A stretch of DNA of 64,000 bases from positions 3,217,165 to 3,281,164 of the forward strand of contig NZ_JAALDK010000001.1 in NCBI RefSeq assembly GCF_013366925.1, written 5' to 3'. A program made the position numbers and the translations under genes. Within the stretch, counting starts at the first letter, position 1, and each line of letters starts with the position of its first letter. Below, one piece after another: positions 7,961 to 17,283 of this stretch. Origin of the DNA: Paraburkholderia youngii. Its GTDB lineage: Bacteria > Pseudomonadota > Gammaproteobacteria > Burkholderiales > Burkholderiaceae. The notes under the pieces are model-generated. The model made no database searches. It was not told where the DNA came from and worked only from the letters and a program-made list of their open reading frames with translations.

Positions 7961-8778
7961 CGGCGAGCGATGCCGCGCCCGCTACGAGCGCCTGGCGACA
8001 TATCGTGCGCGCGCAGGGCATCAGCCTGTCCTACGGCAAGATACGCGCGCTTTCCGGCATCGACCTTGCCATTGGGCGCAACGAGATCGTCGGCCTGATC
8101 GGCGACAACGGCGCGGGCAAATCGACGCTCATCAAGGTGCTGACCGGTGTCGTGCGACCGAGCACGGGCAAGCTGTTCATCCGCGACGAGGAGGTCGACT
8201 GGAGCCGCTTTTCCGTGCGCGAGGCGCACCGATTGCGCTTCGAGACGGTCTATCAGGAAAAATCGCTGGGCGAGAAGCAGCCGCTGTGGCGTAATTTTTT
8301 TGTCGGCCGGCAAATCACCAACCGGTTCGGTTTCATCAATGTTGCCGAACAACGGCGCATCGCCAACGAAATCTTGAAGCACCAGCTCGGTTTCCGCGGC
8401 GTGGGGATCGACGCGGATTCGTTGATTGCGAAACTCTCCGGTGGCGAGCGCCAGGGCATCGCAATCGGACGGGCAATGTATTTCGAAAGCGATCTGATCA
8501 TTCTCGATGAACCGACGGTGGCGCTAGCCATCAGCGAGGTGCGCAAGGTTCTCGACTTTGTGCGTTCGATCAAGGAATCCGGCCGCGCTTGCATCTACAT
8601 CGAACATAACCTCGCCCATGTGCACGAGCTCGCCGATCGACTGGTCGTGCTCGATCGTGGCCGTATCGTCGCGGAATTCAAGTCCGGTGAGATGAGCCTC
8701 GAGGAACTCACGCGGTTCCTGATTTCGCTACAGCAGAGCGGGCACGGGCCGGCGCCGGTTGCGGGGACACGGACGTGA
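7957..8778 (+). CDS. Sugar-type ABC transporter ATP-binding protein
   Basis: 273-residue ATPase of the ribose/xylose/fructose importer class. Walker A is GDNGAGKST (residues 49-57), the signature LSGGERQ is at about 160-166, and Walker B is LIILDEP at about 180. Unlike RbsA or XylG it holds a single nucleotide-binding domain, as in FrcA-type systems. The GTG start overlaps the leader ORF, and the stop overlaps the permease start (GTGA), giving a coupled chain. It powers uptake through the following permease. Substrate cannot be told from sequence. Confidence 0.9.
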   Translation: MTASDAAPATSAWRHIVRAQGISLSYGKIRALSGIDLAIGRNEIVGLIGDNGAGKSTLIKVLTGVVRPSTGKLFIRDEEVDWSRFSVREAHRLRFETVYQEKSLGEKQPLWRNFFVGRQITNRFGFINVAEQRRIANEILKHQLGFRGVGIDADSLIAKLSGGERQGIAIGRAMYFESDLIILDEPTVALAISEVRKVLDFVRSIKESGRACIYIEHNLAHVHELADRLVVLDRGRIVAEFKSGEMSLEELTRFLISLQQSGHGPAPVAGTRT

Positions 8779-9815
8779 GCGATCCGATAAAAGAAAAACG
8801 GCCGGCGCGGTTAGTGTTTTTTCGCCTGCCAGCTTTTGCTCGCGTGGAGGGATTGCCGAGCGTGGTCGTGTTTGCGTTGGTGGTCGGCCTGTTCATGGCG
8901 ACCGCACCGCGGGTCTTTTTAGGCTGGCCAATCTACTTCTCCTTTCTGACCACCGTGCCGCCGCTGGTGGTGTTGGCGATCGGGCTGACTCTGGTGATTG
9001 CGGCCGGCGAGATCGATCTGTCGTTCCCGTCGGTAATGGCATTCGCGGGCTTTCTGTTCGCCTGGTGCGTGAACACCACCGGATCGGCCTGGCTTGCCGT
9101 CATTGCGGCGTTGGCTGGCGGCGCGCTGGTCGGCGTGGTGAACGGGGTGTTGGTCGCGGTGGTCGGTGTGCCGTCGATCATCGTGACGATTGGCACGCAG
9201 TTCCTCTGGGCCGGTGTTGCTTCGATCCTTTCCGGCGGGCTTTCCAATGCGCTTCAGCAACTCGCCAGTGGTTCGGCTTATGCGGTTTTCGCGGGCACCC
9301 TGTTCGACGTGGTCCCGATGCAAGCGCTCTGGGCGCTCGGGCTCGCAATATTCATGTGGTTCATCCTCAATCGCCACCGTTTCGGCGAGCACGTGCTGTT
9401 CATCGGAGACAACCGCAACGTGGCGAAGGTCGTGGGCATCAACGTGCCGCGTGAGACGGTGAAACTGTTCACGCTGATGGGTGTGCTGGCCGGCTTCGCG
9501 ACGGTTCTGCTCACGCTCGAGAATCTGAACTACTTCTCGACCCAGGGGCAAGGCTACCTGCTGCCGGCGCTGGCCGGCGTGTTCATCGGCGGAACCTCGG
9601 TGTTCGGTGGCACGGCGACGATCGTGGGTACGTTCTTCGGCACCTTCGTGATTGGCATGCTGGAGGCGGGAATCGTTGCGACAGGTATCGCCGGCTTCTG
9701 GGTACAGGCGATCGAAGGAGTGGTGTTCATCGTCGCCGTGATCCTGCATCTGTTGGTCGAGAATCCCGCCAGGCTGCGTGTATTGCGCGAAAAACTCAGG
9801 TTTGGCGGGAGATAA
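8775..9815 (+). CDS. Sugar-type ABC transporter permease (RbsC-like)
   Basis: 346-residue inner-membrane protein of the BPD_transp_2 family with about eight to ten hydrophobic segments. Family signs are VLAIGLTLVIAAGEIDLS near the N terminus and the loop GDNRNVAKVVGINVPR, matching the G-x-N-x2-A-A-x2-G-I-x-V coupling motif of RbsC proteins. It starts at GTG inside the ATPase stop. The cytoplasmic N-terminal 25 residues are basic. It pairs with the ATPase before it and the binding protein after it. Confidence 0.9.
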   Translation: MSDPIKEKRPARLVFFRLPAFARVEGLPSVVVFALVVGLFMATAPRVFLGWPIYFSFLTTVPPLVVLAIGLTLVIAAGEIDLSFPSVMAFAGFLFAWCVNTTGSAWLAVIAALAGGALVGVVNGVLVAVVGVPSIIVTIGTQFLWAGVASILSGGLSNALQQLASGSAYAVFAGTLFDVVPMQALWALGLAIFMWFILNRHRFGEHVLFIGDNRNVAKVVGINVPRETVKLFTLMGVLAGFATVLLTLENLNYFSTQGQGYLLPALAGVFIGGTSVFGGTATIVGTFFGTFVIGMLEAGIVATGIAGFWVQAIEGVVFIVAVILHLLVENPARLRVLREKLRFGGR

Positions 9816-9844
9816 AGCCGTTAAATCAGGAGATAGGAGCAGAA

Positions 9845-10849
9845 ATGATCAAGATCATGACGGGATTCCTGCTAGGGGCGAGCGTTGTTGCGTTCGGCCT
9901 CGCGCCAACCGCCGGTGCCACCGAGCCGACCACGACGGGGCCGCTCGGCGCCGGTATGACGATGTATATGCAGATGGGCGGAAACCCCGGCGACGGCGCG
10001 ACGCTGCCACGTCAGACCGGAGCCGCGGACGCGGGACATGCCCTCGGCATCAAGGTGATCGAGCAGTTTTCGGCCTGGAGTCCGGAGACGATGCTTGCGC
10101 AGTTTCGCCAGGCGATGGCGGCGCATCCGACGTGTATCGGCATCATGGGCCATCCTGGCGATCCAGCCTTCGCACCACTGATCAAACAGGCGGTAGACCA
10201 GGGCATCATCGTTACCGTCGGCAATACGCCGCTGCCGGAAAACCAGAAGCTCTACGACGCGAAGGGCTTCGGCTACGCCGGCGTCGAACTCTACATCGGC
10301 GGGCAGATCACTGCTCAGGCGATGCTCAACGCCGGGCTCAAGAAGGGCGACGAGGCGCTCGAATATGGCGTCTTCAACGAGAGCGTGCGCAGCCAGTCTG
10401 ACCGTGGCCTTTCCGAGACGCTGGAAAAGGCCGGTGTGAAGGTGACGAGGCTCAATATCTCACCGCAGGTGGATGCCGATTCATCGCTCGCCGTGCCGAT
10501 CCTGGTCGCCTTTATCCAGGCGCACCCTGATCTGAAGGCGATCGGCACGCAGCACGGCGGCGTGACCGGGTTCATTCCGCAGGCGCTCCAGCAGGCTGGC
10601 AAGAAGCCGGGGCAAATCATCGTGGGCGGCATCGATCTGGCGCCCGCCACGATTTCCGGGTTGCAGAACAAGTACCTCACTGCGACGCTCGACCAGCAGC
10701 TCTATCTGCAGGGTTTCCTGCCGGTTACGCAATGCGTGCTCTCGGCTGCCTATCATTTCGCGGGACTGACCATCAACACCGGCGCAGGTGTGCAGACACC
10801 CGCGACGATCGACTCGCTGATTCCGCTGATCAAGCGCGGGATCCGCTAG
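9845..10849 (+). CDS. Periplasmic sugar-binding protein of the ABC importer
   Basis: 334-residue substrate-binding protein of the Peripla_BP_4 family (ribose/autoinducer-2 type). A signal peptide covers roughly residues 1-25 (MIKIMTGFLLGASVVAFGLAPTAGA), with cleavage expected after AGA. GGAG precedes the ATG. Two lobes are visible, the hinge region being near GVFNESVRSQSDRGL. It follows the permease by 29 bases and completes the ATPase-permease-binding protein set. No kinase, isomerase or dehydrogenase lies beside it to point to a substrate. Confidence 0.9.
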   Translation: MIKIMTGFLLGASVVAFGLAPTAGATEPTTTGPLGAGMTMYMQMGGNPGDGATLPRQTGAADAGHALGIKVIEQFSAWSPETMLAQFRQAMAAHPTCIGIMGHPGDPAFAPLIKQAVDQGIIVTVGNTPLPENQKLYDAKGFGYAGVELYIGGQITAQAMLNAGLKKGDEALEYGVFNESVRSQSDRGLSETLEKAGVKVTRLNISPQVDADSSLAVPILVAFIQAHPDLKAIGTQHGGVTGFIPQALQQAGKKPGQIIVGGIDLAPATISGLQNKYLTATLDQQLYLQGFLPVTQCVLSAAYHFAGLTINTGAGVQTPATIDSLIPLIKRGIR

Positions 10850-10946
10850 GAACTCGTGCCCTCCAGACGCGGACCGGTTACCTGCTCACCGTGTCCGCGA
10901 GCATCAAGAAGGTCTCCTTAAAGGGCGTTCTCCGCTCGTCAGGACG

Positions 10947-11168
10947 CTATGACGGCGCGTTGCCGCCAGCGGACAGTTCAGCCCAGTCCAGCTCTTGTAC
11001 GAGTGTTCGGTACGCGTGATCCCCGATGACGTCTCTATTACGAAGGTCGATGGCCTTCGCGCGCGCGGCTGCAATGGCACGCCTCCTCAGTGGGCCGCCG
11101 GGGACTTCGCTCAGCGGTTGCGCACCATCGCGGATCGCGTTCAGGTCGACGCCTGACGAGCCGCCACG
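10947..11168 (-). pseudogene. C-terminal remnant, probably of a CPA1-type Na+/H+ antiporter
   Basis: A minus-strand frame open between a TAA at 11169-11171 and a TAG at 10947-10949 encodes 73 residues without a usable start codon. Its end (AIDLRNRDVIGDHAYRTLVQ followed by ELDWAEL) resembles the cytoplasmic C terminus of CPA1 sodium/proton antiporters, where a similar R-x-R/G-x-IGD-x-x-Y/F-x3-x-ELD pattern recurs. The membrane part is missing, and the frame begins a few bases after the aldo/keto reductase stop. Most likely the relic of a deletion. The family assignment rests on pattern memory only. Confidence 0.45.
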
Positions 11169-11172
11169 TTAC

Positions 11173-12180
11173 CTAACCGGCGCCTTTCTCGCTGTCCAAT
11201 TGCGACATCTGCGCGGACGCATAACGCTCGCCTGCGACGGCGCCCTTTGGCACGGTACGCTCGATCGCGGCGAGATCGTCTGCGCTCAGTTCGAGGTCGA
11301 CCGAGCCGAGCGCCTCCGCGAGCCGGTCGCGCTTGCGAGCCCCAACGAGCGGCACGATATCCGCGCCTTGTGCGGCTACCCATGCGATCGCGAGCTGGGC
11401 GACCGTCACGCTCCGCTGTTCGGCCGTAACCCGCAAGGCCTCGACCAGCGCAAGGTTATGCGCCACGTTGGCCCCCTGAAATCGTGGACTGACGGCGCGG
11501 AAGTCGTTCGTTTTCGCGCCCGCTTGCCAGTGGCCGCTGATCAATCCACGGGACAATACGCCATACGCCGTGACGCCGATGCCAAGTGATCGGCAAGTCG
11601 GCAGGATTGCTTCCTCGATCCCGCGCGAGACGAGCGAATATTCAATCTGCAGATCGCTGATCGGATGCACGCTCGCCGCGCGCCGGATGGATGCAGCGCC
11701 AAGTTCAGAAAGACCGATTTGGCGTACATAGCCCTCCTTTACGAGATCGGCGATTGCGCCAATCGTTTCTTCGATCGGTACCTGCGGATCGAGCCGCGCG
11801 GGCCGATAGATATCGATGTGATCGACGCCTAGCCGTTGCAGCGAATACGCGACGAAGTTGCGCACGGCCGCCGGCCGACTGTCGTAACCGTGCCAGCCGC
11901 CGGCAGGATCGCGCAACGCGCCGAACTTCACGCTGATGATTGCCGCGTCACTCCGCGACGGCGGCAGGCCTGCAAGCGCCTCGCGGATCAGCAGTTCGTT
12001 GTGGCCCATGCCGTAGAAGTCGCCGGTATCGAGCAGCGTGACGCCTGCTTCGAGCGCCGAGTGCAGCGTGGCGATGCTTTCGGTGCGATCCGCAGGACCG
12101 TAGAAATCCGACATGCCCATGCAGCCCAGCCCAAGTGCCGAAACCGTGGGGCCGTTGCGGCCCAGAGTACGCATCTTCAT
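11173..12180 (-). CDS. Aldo/keto reductase
   Basis: 335-residue NADPH-dependent reductase of the YajO/AKR13-like group. Start chosen at ATG 12180 (MKMRTLGRNG) because GGAGAAAC precedes it and family homology begins there; an upstream in-frame start would only add a basic tail. Catalytic residues are D and Y of DTGDFYGMGHNE and K of ISVKFG; the usual His position reads DIYRPARLDP, as in a known subgroup with Tyr-Arg-Pro-Ala-Arg. The C-terminal VPLVGARKRDRL segment binds the cofactor phosphate. Physiological substrate unknown; probably reduces small carbonyl compounds. Confidence 0.9.
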   Translation of the reverse strand: MKMRTLGRNGPTVSALGLGCMGMSDFYGPADRTESIATLHSALEAGVTLLDTGDFYGMGHNELLIREALAGLPPSRSDAAIISVKFGALRDPAGGWHGYDSRPAAVRNFVAYSLQRLGVDHIDIYRPARLDPQVPIEETIGAIADLVKEGYVRQIGLSELGAASIRRAASVHPISDLQIEYSLVSRGIEEAILPTCRSLGIGVTAYGVLSRGLISGHWQAGAKTNDFRAVSPRFQGANVAHNLALVEALRVTAEQRSVTVAQLAIAWVAAQGADIVPLVGARKRDRLAEALGSVDLELSADDLAAIERTVPKGAVAGERYASAQMSQLDSEKGAG

Positions 12181-12551
12181 GCTGTTTCTCCGTGATGTAT
12201 TGGTTAACGAACGGCGCCACCCCGTCAATGCAATACACGCACGATGCTACTCCTGAATGTTATGGTTAAAAATTTCCAACCCCAGAAGATTTGGTTAATT
12301 GTCCGGAAGGCGAAAAGACATCCGACAGGTAAAGCGAGCTCTCCGCACACCCGGACGGACGGATTGAAATAGCGGCCCAAAAATGGGAGCCGGGAAATCA
12401 GCGAGTGTTATGGCTATTACAGCGCCGATGTGCGCTTCATACTTGAAACGCGCATAAGGACGCATTGAAAGTGAAACTGGCTCTTGTCAGGAGACGGCCG
12501 TTCGTCGAAGCTCAGGACAACCCAAGTTCGCAAACGAACCGGCCTTCCGGG
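12181..12551. other. Intergenic region with three TGGTTAA repeats
   Basis: 371 bases upstream of the aldo/keto reductase and past the end of the hydrolase gene. TGGTTAA occurs at 12201, 12263 and 12292 (positions of first base), in an otherwise AT-richer stretch that should hold the reductase promoter. They could be regulator half-sites. Nothing else is recognised between 12300 and 12551. Confidence 0.4.
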
Positions 12552-13562
12552 TCACGGAGCGGGCGCGCCAAGTTTGAGGGTGCCCGTCACGAACTCGCGG
12601 ACTGTCTTCCTGGCATTGATCGCGGCCTTTTCGTCGTACGCGAGGGTCGCTCCATACTCGACGCAGGGATCGCTGTAAGTAAAAAGCTGGCCAGTCGCTG
12701 CGTCCATGATTTGGCCGTTCTGTGCTTCGCTCAGTTGACAGCTTCTTATGGTCTGCGCCTTGGCGAGAACGATTGGCTTCGCCGCGGCTTTCCAGTCGAA
12801 CATATGCTGGGCGCCCGAGTACTCGACGAACTTGATGTCTTTCCCCTTGGCGCGCAGTCTTTCGACGTATGCGCGGCATGACGCGACTGGAGCGAATTCA
12901 TCTGCACTGCCATGAAAGACGAGCACGGGCTTGTCGTCGAATTCGTCGTCGGCTCTAAAGGTCGTGTTGCAGTTCGGATAGAACGCGATGTACCCGGCGA
13001 AGCCCTTGCCGGAAGTGGAGCCATGCAATTGTTGAAACCGTTTGAGGTCGGCATATAACGCTGGTTGTCCGCCGCGTGATTCGCCCATCAGTATCACCCG
13101 CTCCGGATCGACTCTTGGATGCTTCTGGAGCAGGTCGAGTGCGCGATACGCGTCCTCGAGCTGCACGAGCCGGCCCAGTTGCCCCTGGTCGTTGAGCGTG
13201 CTGACGACACCGCGCCCCGCGAAACTGTCGACAACGAACGTGGCGACGCCCATCGCAAGGAACTCCTGCTGCCAGTCGGTGATACCGCTGTTGATGCCGC
13301 CCGAGGGATGAAGCATGACGATCGCAGGAAGACGATCCGAACCCGCCTTGGGTAGGCTCAGCACTCCGGCAACGGTGACCGGCTTGCCCGCTTCGTGTCC
13401 GCCGAGGAACTGTTCGTCAGTGAGTGTGACCGACTGCAGCGGTAGAACTTCTGTCCGCACTACCTGCGCAGCGATTGAAGCGGGAAAGGCCGCCGCGACA
13501 CTTATCGATGCGACGAGGCATAGGTGCCGCAGTCCAGCACCGGATTGCGCGAGTAATGACAT
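12552..13562 (-). CDS. Secreted dienelactone-hydrolase-like alpha/beta hydrolase
   Basis: 336 residues. An N-terminal signal peptide (hydrophobic LCLVASISVAAAFPASIAA, cleavage around residue 32) indicates periplasmic export. The alpha/beta-hydrolase fold shows the nucleophile elbow GESRGG, an acid in HGSADEFAP, and the histidine in GAQHMFDWK, completing a Ser-Asp-His triad. ATG 13562 is preceded by AGGAGG. Several cysteines (SCRAYV, NCNTTF, SCQLSE, DPCVEYG) may form disulfides in the periplasm. Substrate unknown; the family hydrolyses esters and lactones. Confidence 0.85.
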   Translation of the reverse strand: MSLLAQSGAGLRHLCLVASISVAAAFPASIAAQVVRTEVLPLQSVTLTDEQFLGGHEAGKPVTVAGVLSLPKAGSDRLPAIVMLHPSGGINSGITDWQQEFLAMGVATFVVDSFAGRGVVSTLNDQGQLGRLVQLEDAYRALDLLQKHPRVDPERVILMGESRGGQPALYADLKRFQQLHGSTSGKGFAGYIAFYPNCNTTFRADDEFDDKPVLVFHGSADEFAPVASCRAYVERLRAKGKDIKFVEYSGAQHMFDWKAAAKPIVLAKAQTIRSCQLSEAQNGQIMDAATGQLFTYSDPCVEYGATLAYDEKAAINARKTVREFVTGTLKLGAPAP

Positions 13563-13965
13563 GGCGACATCCTCCTGACCGCAACGGCGCGTCGGCCCAA
13601 TAACGTCTCTTTGAACATAGACGATTGAATGTGCTTCTCAAGATCGAGGCGGCGCCTAGCTCCGGCGTTCTGAAGAATGTCTTATAAGTTCTGGTCCGGG
13701 ACTGGCTCAAACATTGCTGACCGATGCCGGGGCCAGTTGCGCGGTATGCATGGCAGTGACCCATTGGCGTATCTACGCTCTGCTACGCGCCCTATGTCGT
13801 ATTATTCGTGATGAGTCCGCTGCTGACCGTGGTCGTGAGGTGCCCTCGCTCGTGGCCGGCCCCCGGCGCGCGATGCGTTTCCAACCTGGTGCAAGCGTTC
13901 TTCCACCCGACGAACCGGGCACGCACTCTAACCGGCAGTCGGCAATACTGTAAGGAGCAGTCACG
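13563..13965. other. Intergenic region with no recognised gene
   Basis: 403 bases between divergent genes. Short open frames here lack ribosome sites and family resemblance. It should carry promoters for both flanking genes; AAGGAG at about 13951 serves the next gene. Confidence 0.4.
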
Positions 13966-14439
13966 ATGAAAATGCAACGAAACGCTCCCCGGATCGCGTC
14001 GACCCTGCTCGCCGCGGCGTTCACACTGGTTCAGGCAGGCGTCGCGGTCGCGCAGACGGCTGCTCCGCAGAGCGCCAGCGAGATCCACAGGACCGGCATG
14101 CCACCGACGCAGCAGCAGGGCGACATATCGTTCGTGACCGGCGGAGTTGGTCGCGACGAGTCGACCGCGCTGCGGCAGGCACGCAGGCAGTGGCCGCTGT
14201 CTCTGCAGTTCACGGGACCCGGTGCGAGCTATGTGGCCGACGTTCAGGTGCAGATCGCCAAAGGCGGCGCTTCCGTGTTCGAGGCCACGTCGAAAGGGCC
14301 GTACATGCTCGTGCGGCTGCCTCAAGGGCGCTATACGATCAGCGCCACTTACAGCAGCGTGACCAGAAAGCAGACGGTGAACGTCCGCGGCAATGGCAGC
14401 GCGCGCGCGACGTTCTCGTTTCCGTCCGGCGGCCACTGA
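13966..14439 (+). CDS. Secreted protein with a carboxypeptidase-regulatory-like beta domain
   Basis: 157 residues with a signal peptide (to about residue 30, ...AGVAVAQ). The C-terminal half (VQIAKGGASVFEATSKGPYM then LPQGRYTISATYSSVTRKQT) looks like a small beta-sandwich of the carboxypeptidase-regulatory/transthyretin type. A conserved-looking FVTGGVGRDES precedes it. AAGGAG lies 9 bases upstream of the ATG. Probably periplasmic; no partner gene is evident and function is unknown. Related small proteins are common in Burkholderia. Confidence 0.75.
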   Translation: MKMQRNAPRIASTLLAAAFTLVQAGVAVAQTAAPQSASEIHRTGMPPTQQQGDISFVTGGVGRDESTALRQARRQWPLSLQFTGPGASYVADVQVQIAKGGASVFEATSKGPYMLVRLPQGRYTISATYSSVTRKQTVNVRGNGSARATFSFPSGGH

Positions 14440-14500
14440 GCGCGGTCCCGGCGCCGCGCCGAAGATCGCGCGGCGCGTTCGTTTGTTAACGCGAAAGCCC

Positions 14501-16801
14501 TCACGCCTCGAGCATCTTCTTGCCGTTCGCCCCGAGCAACGGCAAGTCGCGGATCCGCACACCCGTCGCGTCGTCGATCGCGTTCGCGAGCGCCGCGGCG
14601 GCCGGCCCTTGCGCCGCTTCTCCGACACCCAGGAATGGCAAGCCCGGCCGGTCGATCAACAGCACGTCCACGCGTTTGGGTACGGACGAGAAGCGCATGA
14701 TCGGATAAGTGCTCCAGTCATAGCTCGTGATGCGTTGCGGATCGAATTGCGTTTCTTCATAGAGCGTCCAGCTCGCGGTTTGCAAAATGCCGCCTTCGAT
14801 CTGATTGCGCACACCGTCCGGATTCACGATCTGTCCGCAATCGACGGCTGCGACGACGCGCTCGATGCTGAGCTCGCCGGTATCGCGCATCACCGTCACG
14901 TCCATCGCAACGGCAAAGTAGGCCATCAGGTTCTTGTATTGGGCGAACGCAAAGCCGGTACCGTGTGAACGCGGGCTAGCGTCGCCCGTTAGCGCGCTGT
15001 GAGCATGCCAGCCGAATTGATCGGCTACGGCGCGAATCACGCCATGTGCGCGCGGATCATCGAGATGTTTGAGGCGAAACGCAACGGGATCGGCGTGCGC
15101 GGCTCTGGCGAGCTCGTCGATGAAGCTCTCGATCGCGAACACGTTCATGTGCGCGCCGAGCGAACGCATCGCGGAGACGCGGATCGGCATCGTGGGCACG
15201 AAATGATGCTGCACGTGCAGGCTGGGCACGCGGTAGAGCGGAATGCTGTTGCGGTCGCCTCCGCCTTCCGGCATCGGAATCGGCTTCGGCGGCGCGGGGG
15301 TGAACGGCTGCGCAAGGAGCTGCGCGGGCAGCAGGCGGCCCGCATTCTCGATGCGGTTGTTATGCGTATTGCTCCATAGCTCGTAACGCCAGTCGGCAAT
15401 CGTGCCTGCCGCATCGAGCGTTGCCTTCGCGTCGACTGTCATGGCCGGGCCGAACGGCTCCCACATGTGTTCCTGTTCGCGCATCAATTGCACGCGCACT
15501 GGTCGACCAGGCAACTCGCGTGCGATCAGGGCGGCGTCGGCCGCGACATCGTCCGCGCCGTTGTGTCCGTAGCAGCCCGAACCTTCCACATGCACGCAGC
15601 GCACCTTGCCGGGCGGCATCGCGAGCATTTCGGCGATGCCGGCACGCAGCGGAAAGACGCCTTGCGTATGCGTCCAAACGGTCATCACATCGTTGTCGAG
15701 TCGCGCGACCGCGCATGATGGCCCAATCGAGCCATGCGTCAGATACGGCCTCGAATAGCGCGCCCGTAGCGTCGCCATCGGTGCGGCCGCGCCGGTCGCC
15801 GCGCCCCGATCGGCCACCGCGATTTCCTGTGCAGGCAGGCTCATCAGCAACGCGTGGACGTTCGCCGGATCGGGCAGCGGCGGCCCCGACCGCCACTGCG
15901 CGGCGAGCGCCAGCTCACGCATCGCGAGGATCGCGCGCCATTCGTCGTCGGCGGCCACCGCGAGGTAGTTGCCGTTGCGCACGACCTTGACGACCCCGGG
16001 CAGCGCCTCGACGCGCCCGCTATCGAATGCAACGAGGCTCGCGCCATAAGACGGCGGCCGCACGACGCGGGCATGCAGCATGCCGGGCAGCCGCAGGTCC
16101 TGGACATAGCTCGCGCCGCCCGTCACCTTGCCCAGGATATCGACGCGCGGCAGCATATGGCCAATCAGCGCGTAGGCCGATGGCGGCTTTCTCGGCGCGT
16201 CGGGCTGGGCGTTCTGATGCAGGTCCGCGTGTTGCACGGCTTCGCCATAGCTCACGCGTCTTCCGTCGGCGGCAATGACGGCGCCGTCGCGTGTCGTCAG
16301 GGTCGCTGCGTCGAGGCCCAACTGTGAGGCCGCGCTCGCGACCAGCAGCGCGCGCACCTGAGCCGCGGCGTTAAGGATCGCGGTGCCGCTGTCGGCCATC
16401 GTGTGACTGCCGGCGGTGTAGCCTTCGTTCGGCGTTCTGGTGGTGTCGGCGGTGATCAGCTCGATCGCATCAGGCGCGAGATCCAGCTCTTCCGCGGCGA
16501 CCTGCAGCAGCGCGGTGCGAATGCCCGTGCCAAGCTCCGCTTTGCCCGTGAATACGCTCACGTGGCCGTCGGGGGCGACCTTGATCCACGCATCGAGCAA
16601 CGGCGTGGTCTTGAGACTGCCCGGCAGCTTCGGGGCGCTCGCGTTGAAGGTGCCCGCTTCGGTGGTGGTTTGCGCGAGCGCGGCCATGACTGGCACGATC
16701 GCGAAGCTCACCATCAGCGAGCCGCCAACGAGGAAGCGGCGCCGCGCGGGGTCATCCGGACCGCTGCCGTGGGCGGCGGACAATGGGCGGCCGTCGCTCA
16801 C
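14501..16801 (-). CDS. Periplasmic molybdopterin-binding hydroxylase, large subunit
   Basis: 766 residues from a GTG at 16801 that overlaps the stop of the [2Fe-2S] subunit gene (GTGA). Member of the xanthine-dehydrogenase/isoquinoline 1-oxidoreductase (IorB) group, hydroxylating aldehydes or N-heterocycles at a molybdenum centre. A twin-arginine signal (ARRRFLVGGSL) lies near residue 20, so the folded enzyme is exported. The catalytic glutamate is in FLGVGEAAQGP near the C terminus, and substrate-channel segments such as GKAELGTGIRTAL and IEGGILQTASW match the family. With the [2Fe-2S] and cytochrome c subunits it forms the usual three-part membrane-linked enzyme. A longer start at 16891 would run into the neighbouring gene. 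Confidence 0.9.
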   Translation of the reverse strand: MSDGRPLSAAHGSGPDDPARRRFLVGGSLMVSFAIVPVMAALAQTTTEAGTFNASAPKLPGSLKTTPLLDAWIKVAPDGHVSVFTGKAELGTGIRTALLQVAAEELDLAPDAIELITADTTRTPNEGYTAGSHTMADSGTAILNAAAQVRALLVASAASQLGLDAATLTTRDGAVIAADGRRVSYGEAVQHADLHQNAQPDAPRKPPSAYALIGHMLPRVDILGKVTGGASYVQDLRLPGMLHARVVRPPSYGASLVAFDSGRVEALPGVVKVVRNGNYLAVAADDEWRAILAMRELALAAQWRSGPPLPDPANVHALLMSLPAQEIAVADRGAATGAAAPMATLRARYSRPYLTHGSIGPSCAVARLDNDVMTVWTHTQGVFPLRAGIAEMLAMPPGKVRCVHVEGSGCYGHNGADDVAADAALIARELPGRPVRVQLMREQEHMWEPFGPAMTVDAKATLDAAGTIADWRYELWSNTHNNRIENAGRLLPAQLLAQPFTPAPPKPIPMPEGGGDRNSIPLYRVPSLHVQHHFVPTMPIRVSAMRSLGAHMNVFAIESFIDELARAAHADPVAFRLKHLDDPRAHGVIRAVADQFGWHAHSALTGDASPRSHGTGFAFAQYKNLMAYFAVAMDVTVMRDTGELSIERVVAAVDCGQIVNPDGVRNQIEGGILQTASWTLYEETQFDPQRITSYDWSTYPIMRFSSVPKRVDVLLIDRPGLPFLGVGEAAQGPAAAALANAIDDATGVRIRDLPLLGANGKKMLEA

Positions 16802-17283
16802 GATTGCGCTCCCCCGCCCGTACGCGGCGGCGAACCGCTCGCGACTTGCCGGATCGCCGCAAGAATGCGCATGTGCGTGCCGCAGCGGCACAGGTTCGGC
16901 TGCATGTAGCGGCGGATCTGTTCATCGCTTGGGTGCGGCACTCGGTCCAGCAGCGTTTGCGCTCGCATGATCATGCCGGCGATGCAATAGCCGCATTGCG
17001 CGGCCTGTTCGTCGATGAAGGCTTGCTGAAGTGGTCCAGGATGTTGCGCGCTGCCGAGTCCTTCGACGGTTCGCACTGGCCGCTCGCCCACGGCCACGAC
17101 CGGCATGAGGCACGAGAACACCGGTGCGCCGCCGACGCTGACCGTGCATGCGCCGCATTGACCGAGACCGCAGCCGAACTTCGCGCCGTCGAGCTGCAAT
17201 TCGTTGCGCAGCACATAGAGCAGCGGCGTGGACGGGTCGACATCGACCGTCTGACTGACGCCGTTGACGTTGAGTGTGATCAT
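16798..17283 (-). CDS. [2Fe-2S] subunit of the molybdenum hydroxylase
   Basis: 161 residues with two plant/milk-hydroxylase-type iron-sulfur centres: CGLGQCGACTV plus a downstream Cys in FSC, and CGYC with NLCRCGTHMR. It carries electrons from the molybdenum subunit to the cytochrome. The start is ATG 17283, which overlaps the cytochrome stop (ATGA); the frame extends further upstream only within the cytochrome gene. No signal peptide, as expected for a subunit exported together with its Tat-bearing partner. Confidence 0.92.
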   Translation of the reverse strand: MITLNVNGVSQTVDVDPSTPLLYVLRNELQLDGAKFGCGLGQCGACTVSVGGAPVFSCLMPVVAVGERPVRTVEGLGSAQHPGPLQQAFIDEQAAQCGYCIAGMIMRAQTLLDRVPHPSDEQIRRYMQPNLCRCGTHMRILAAIRQVASGSPPRTGGGAQS

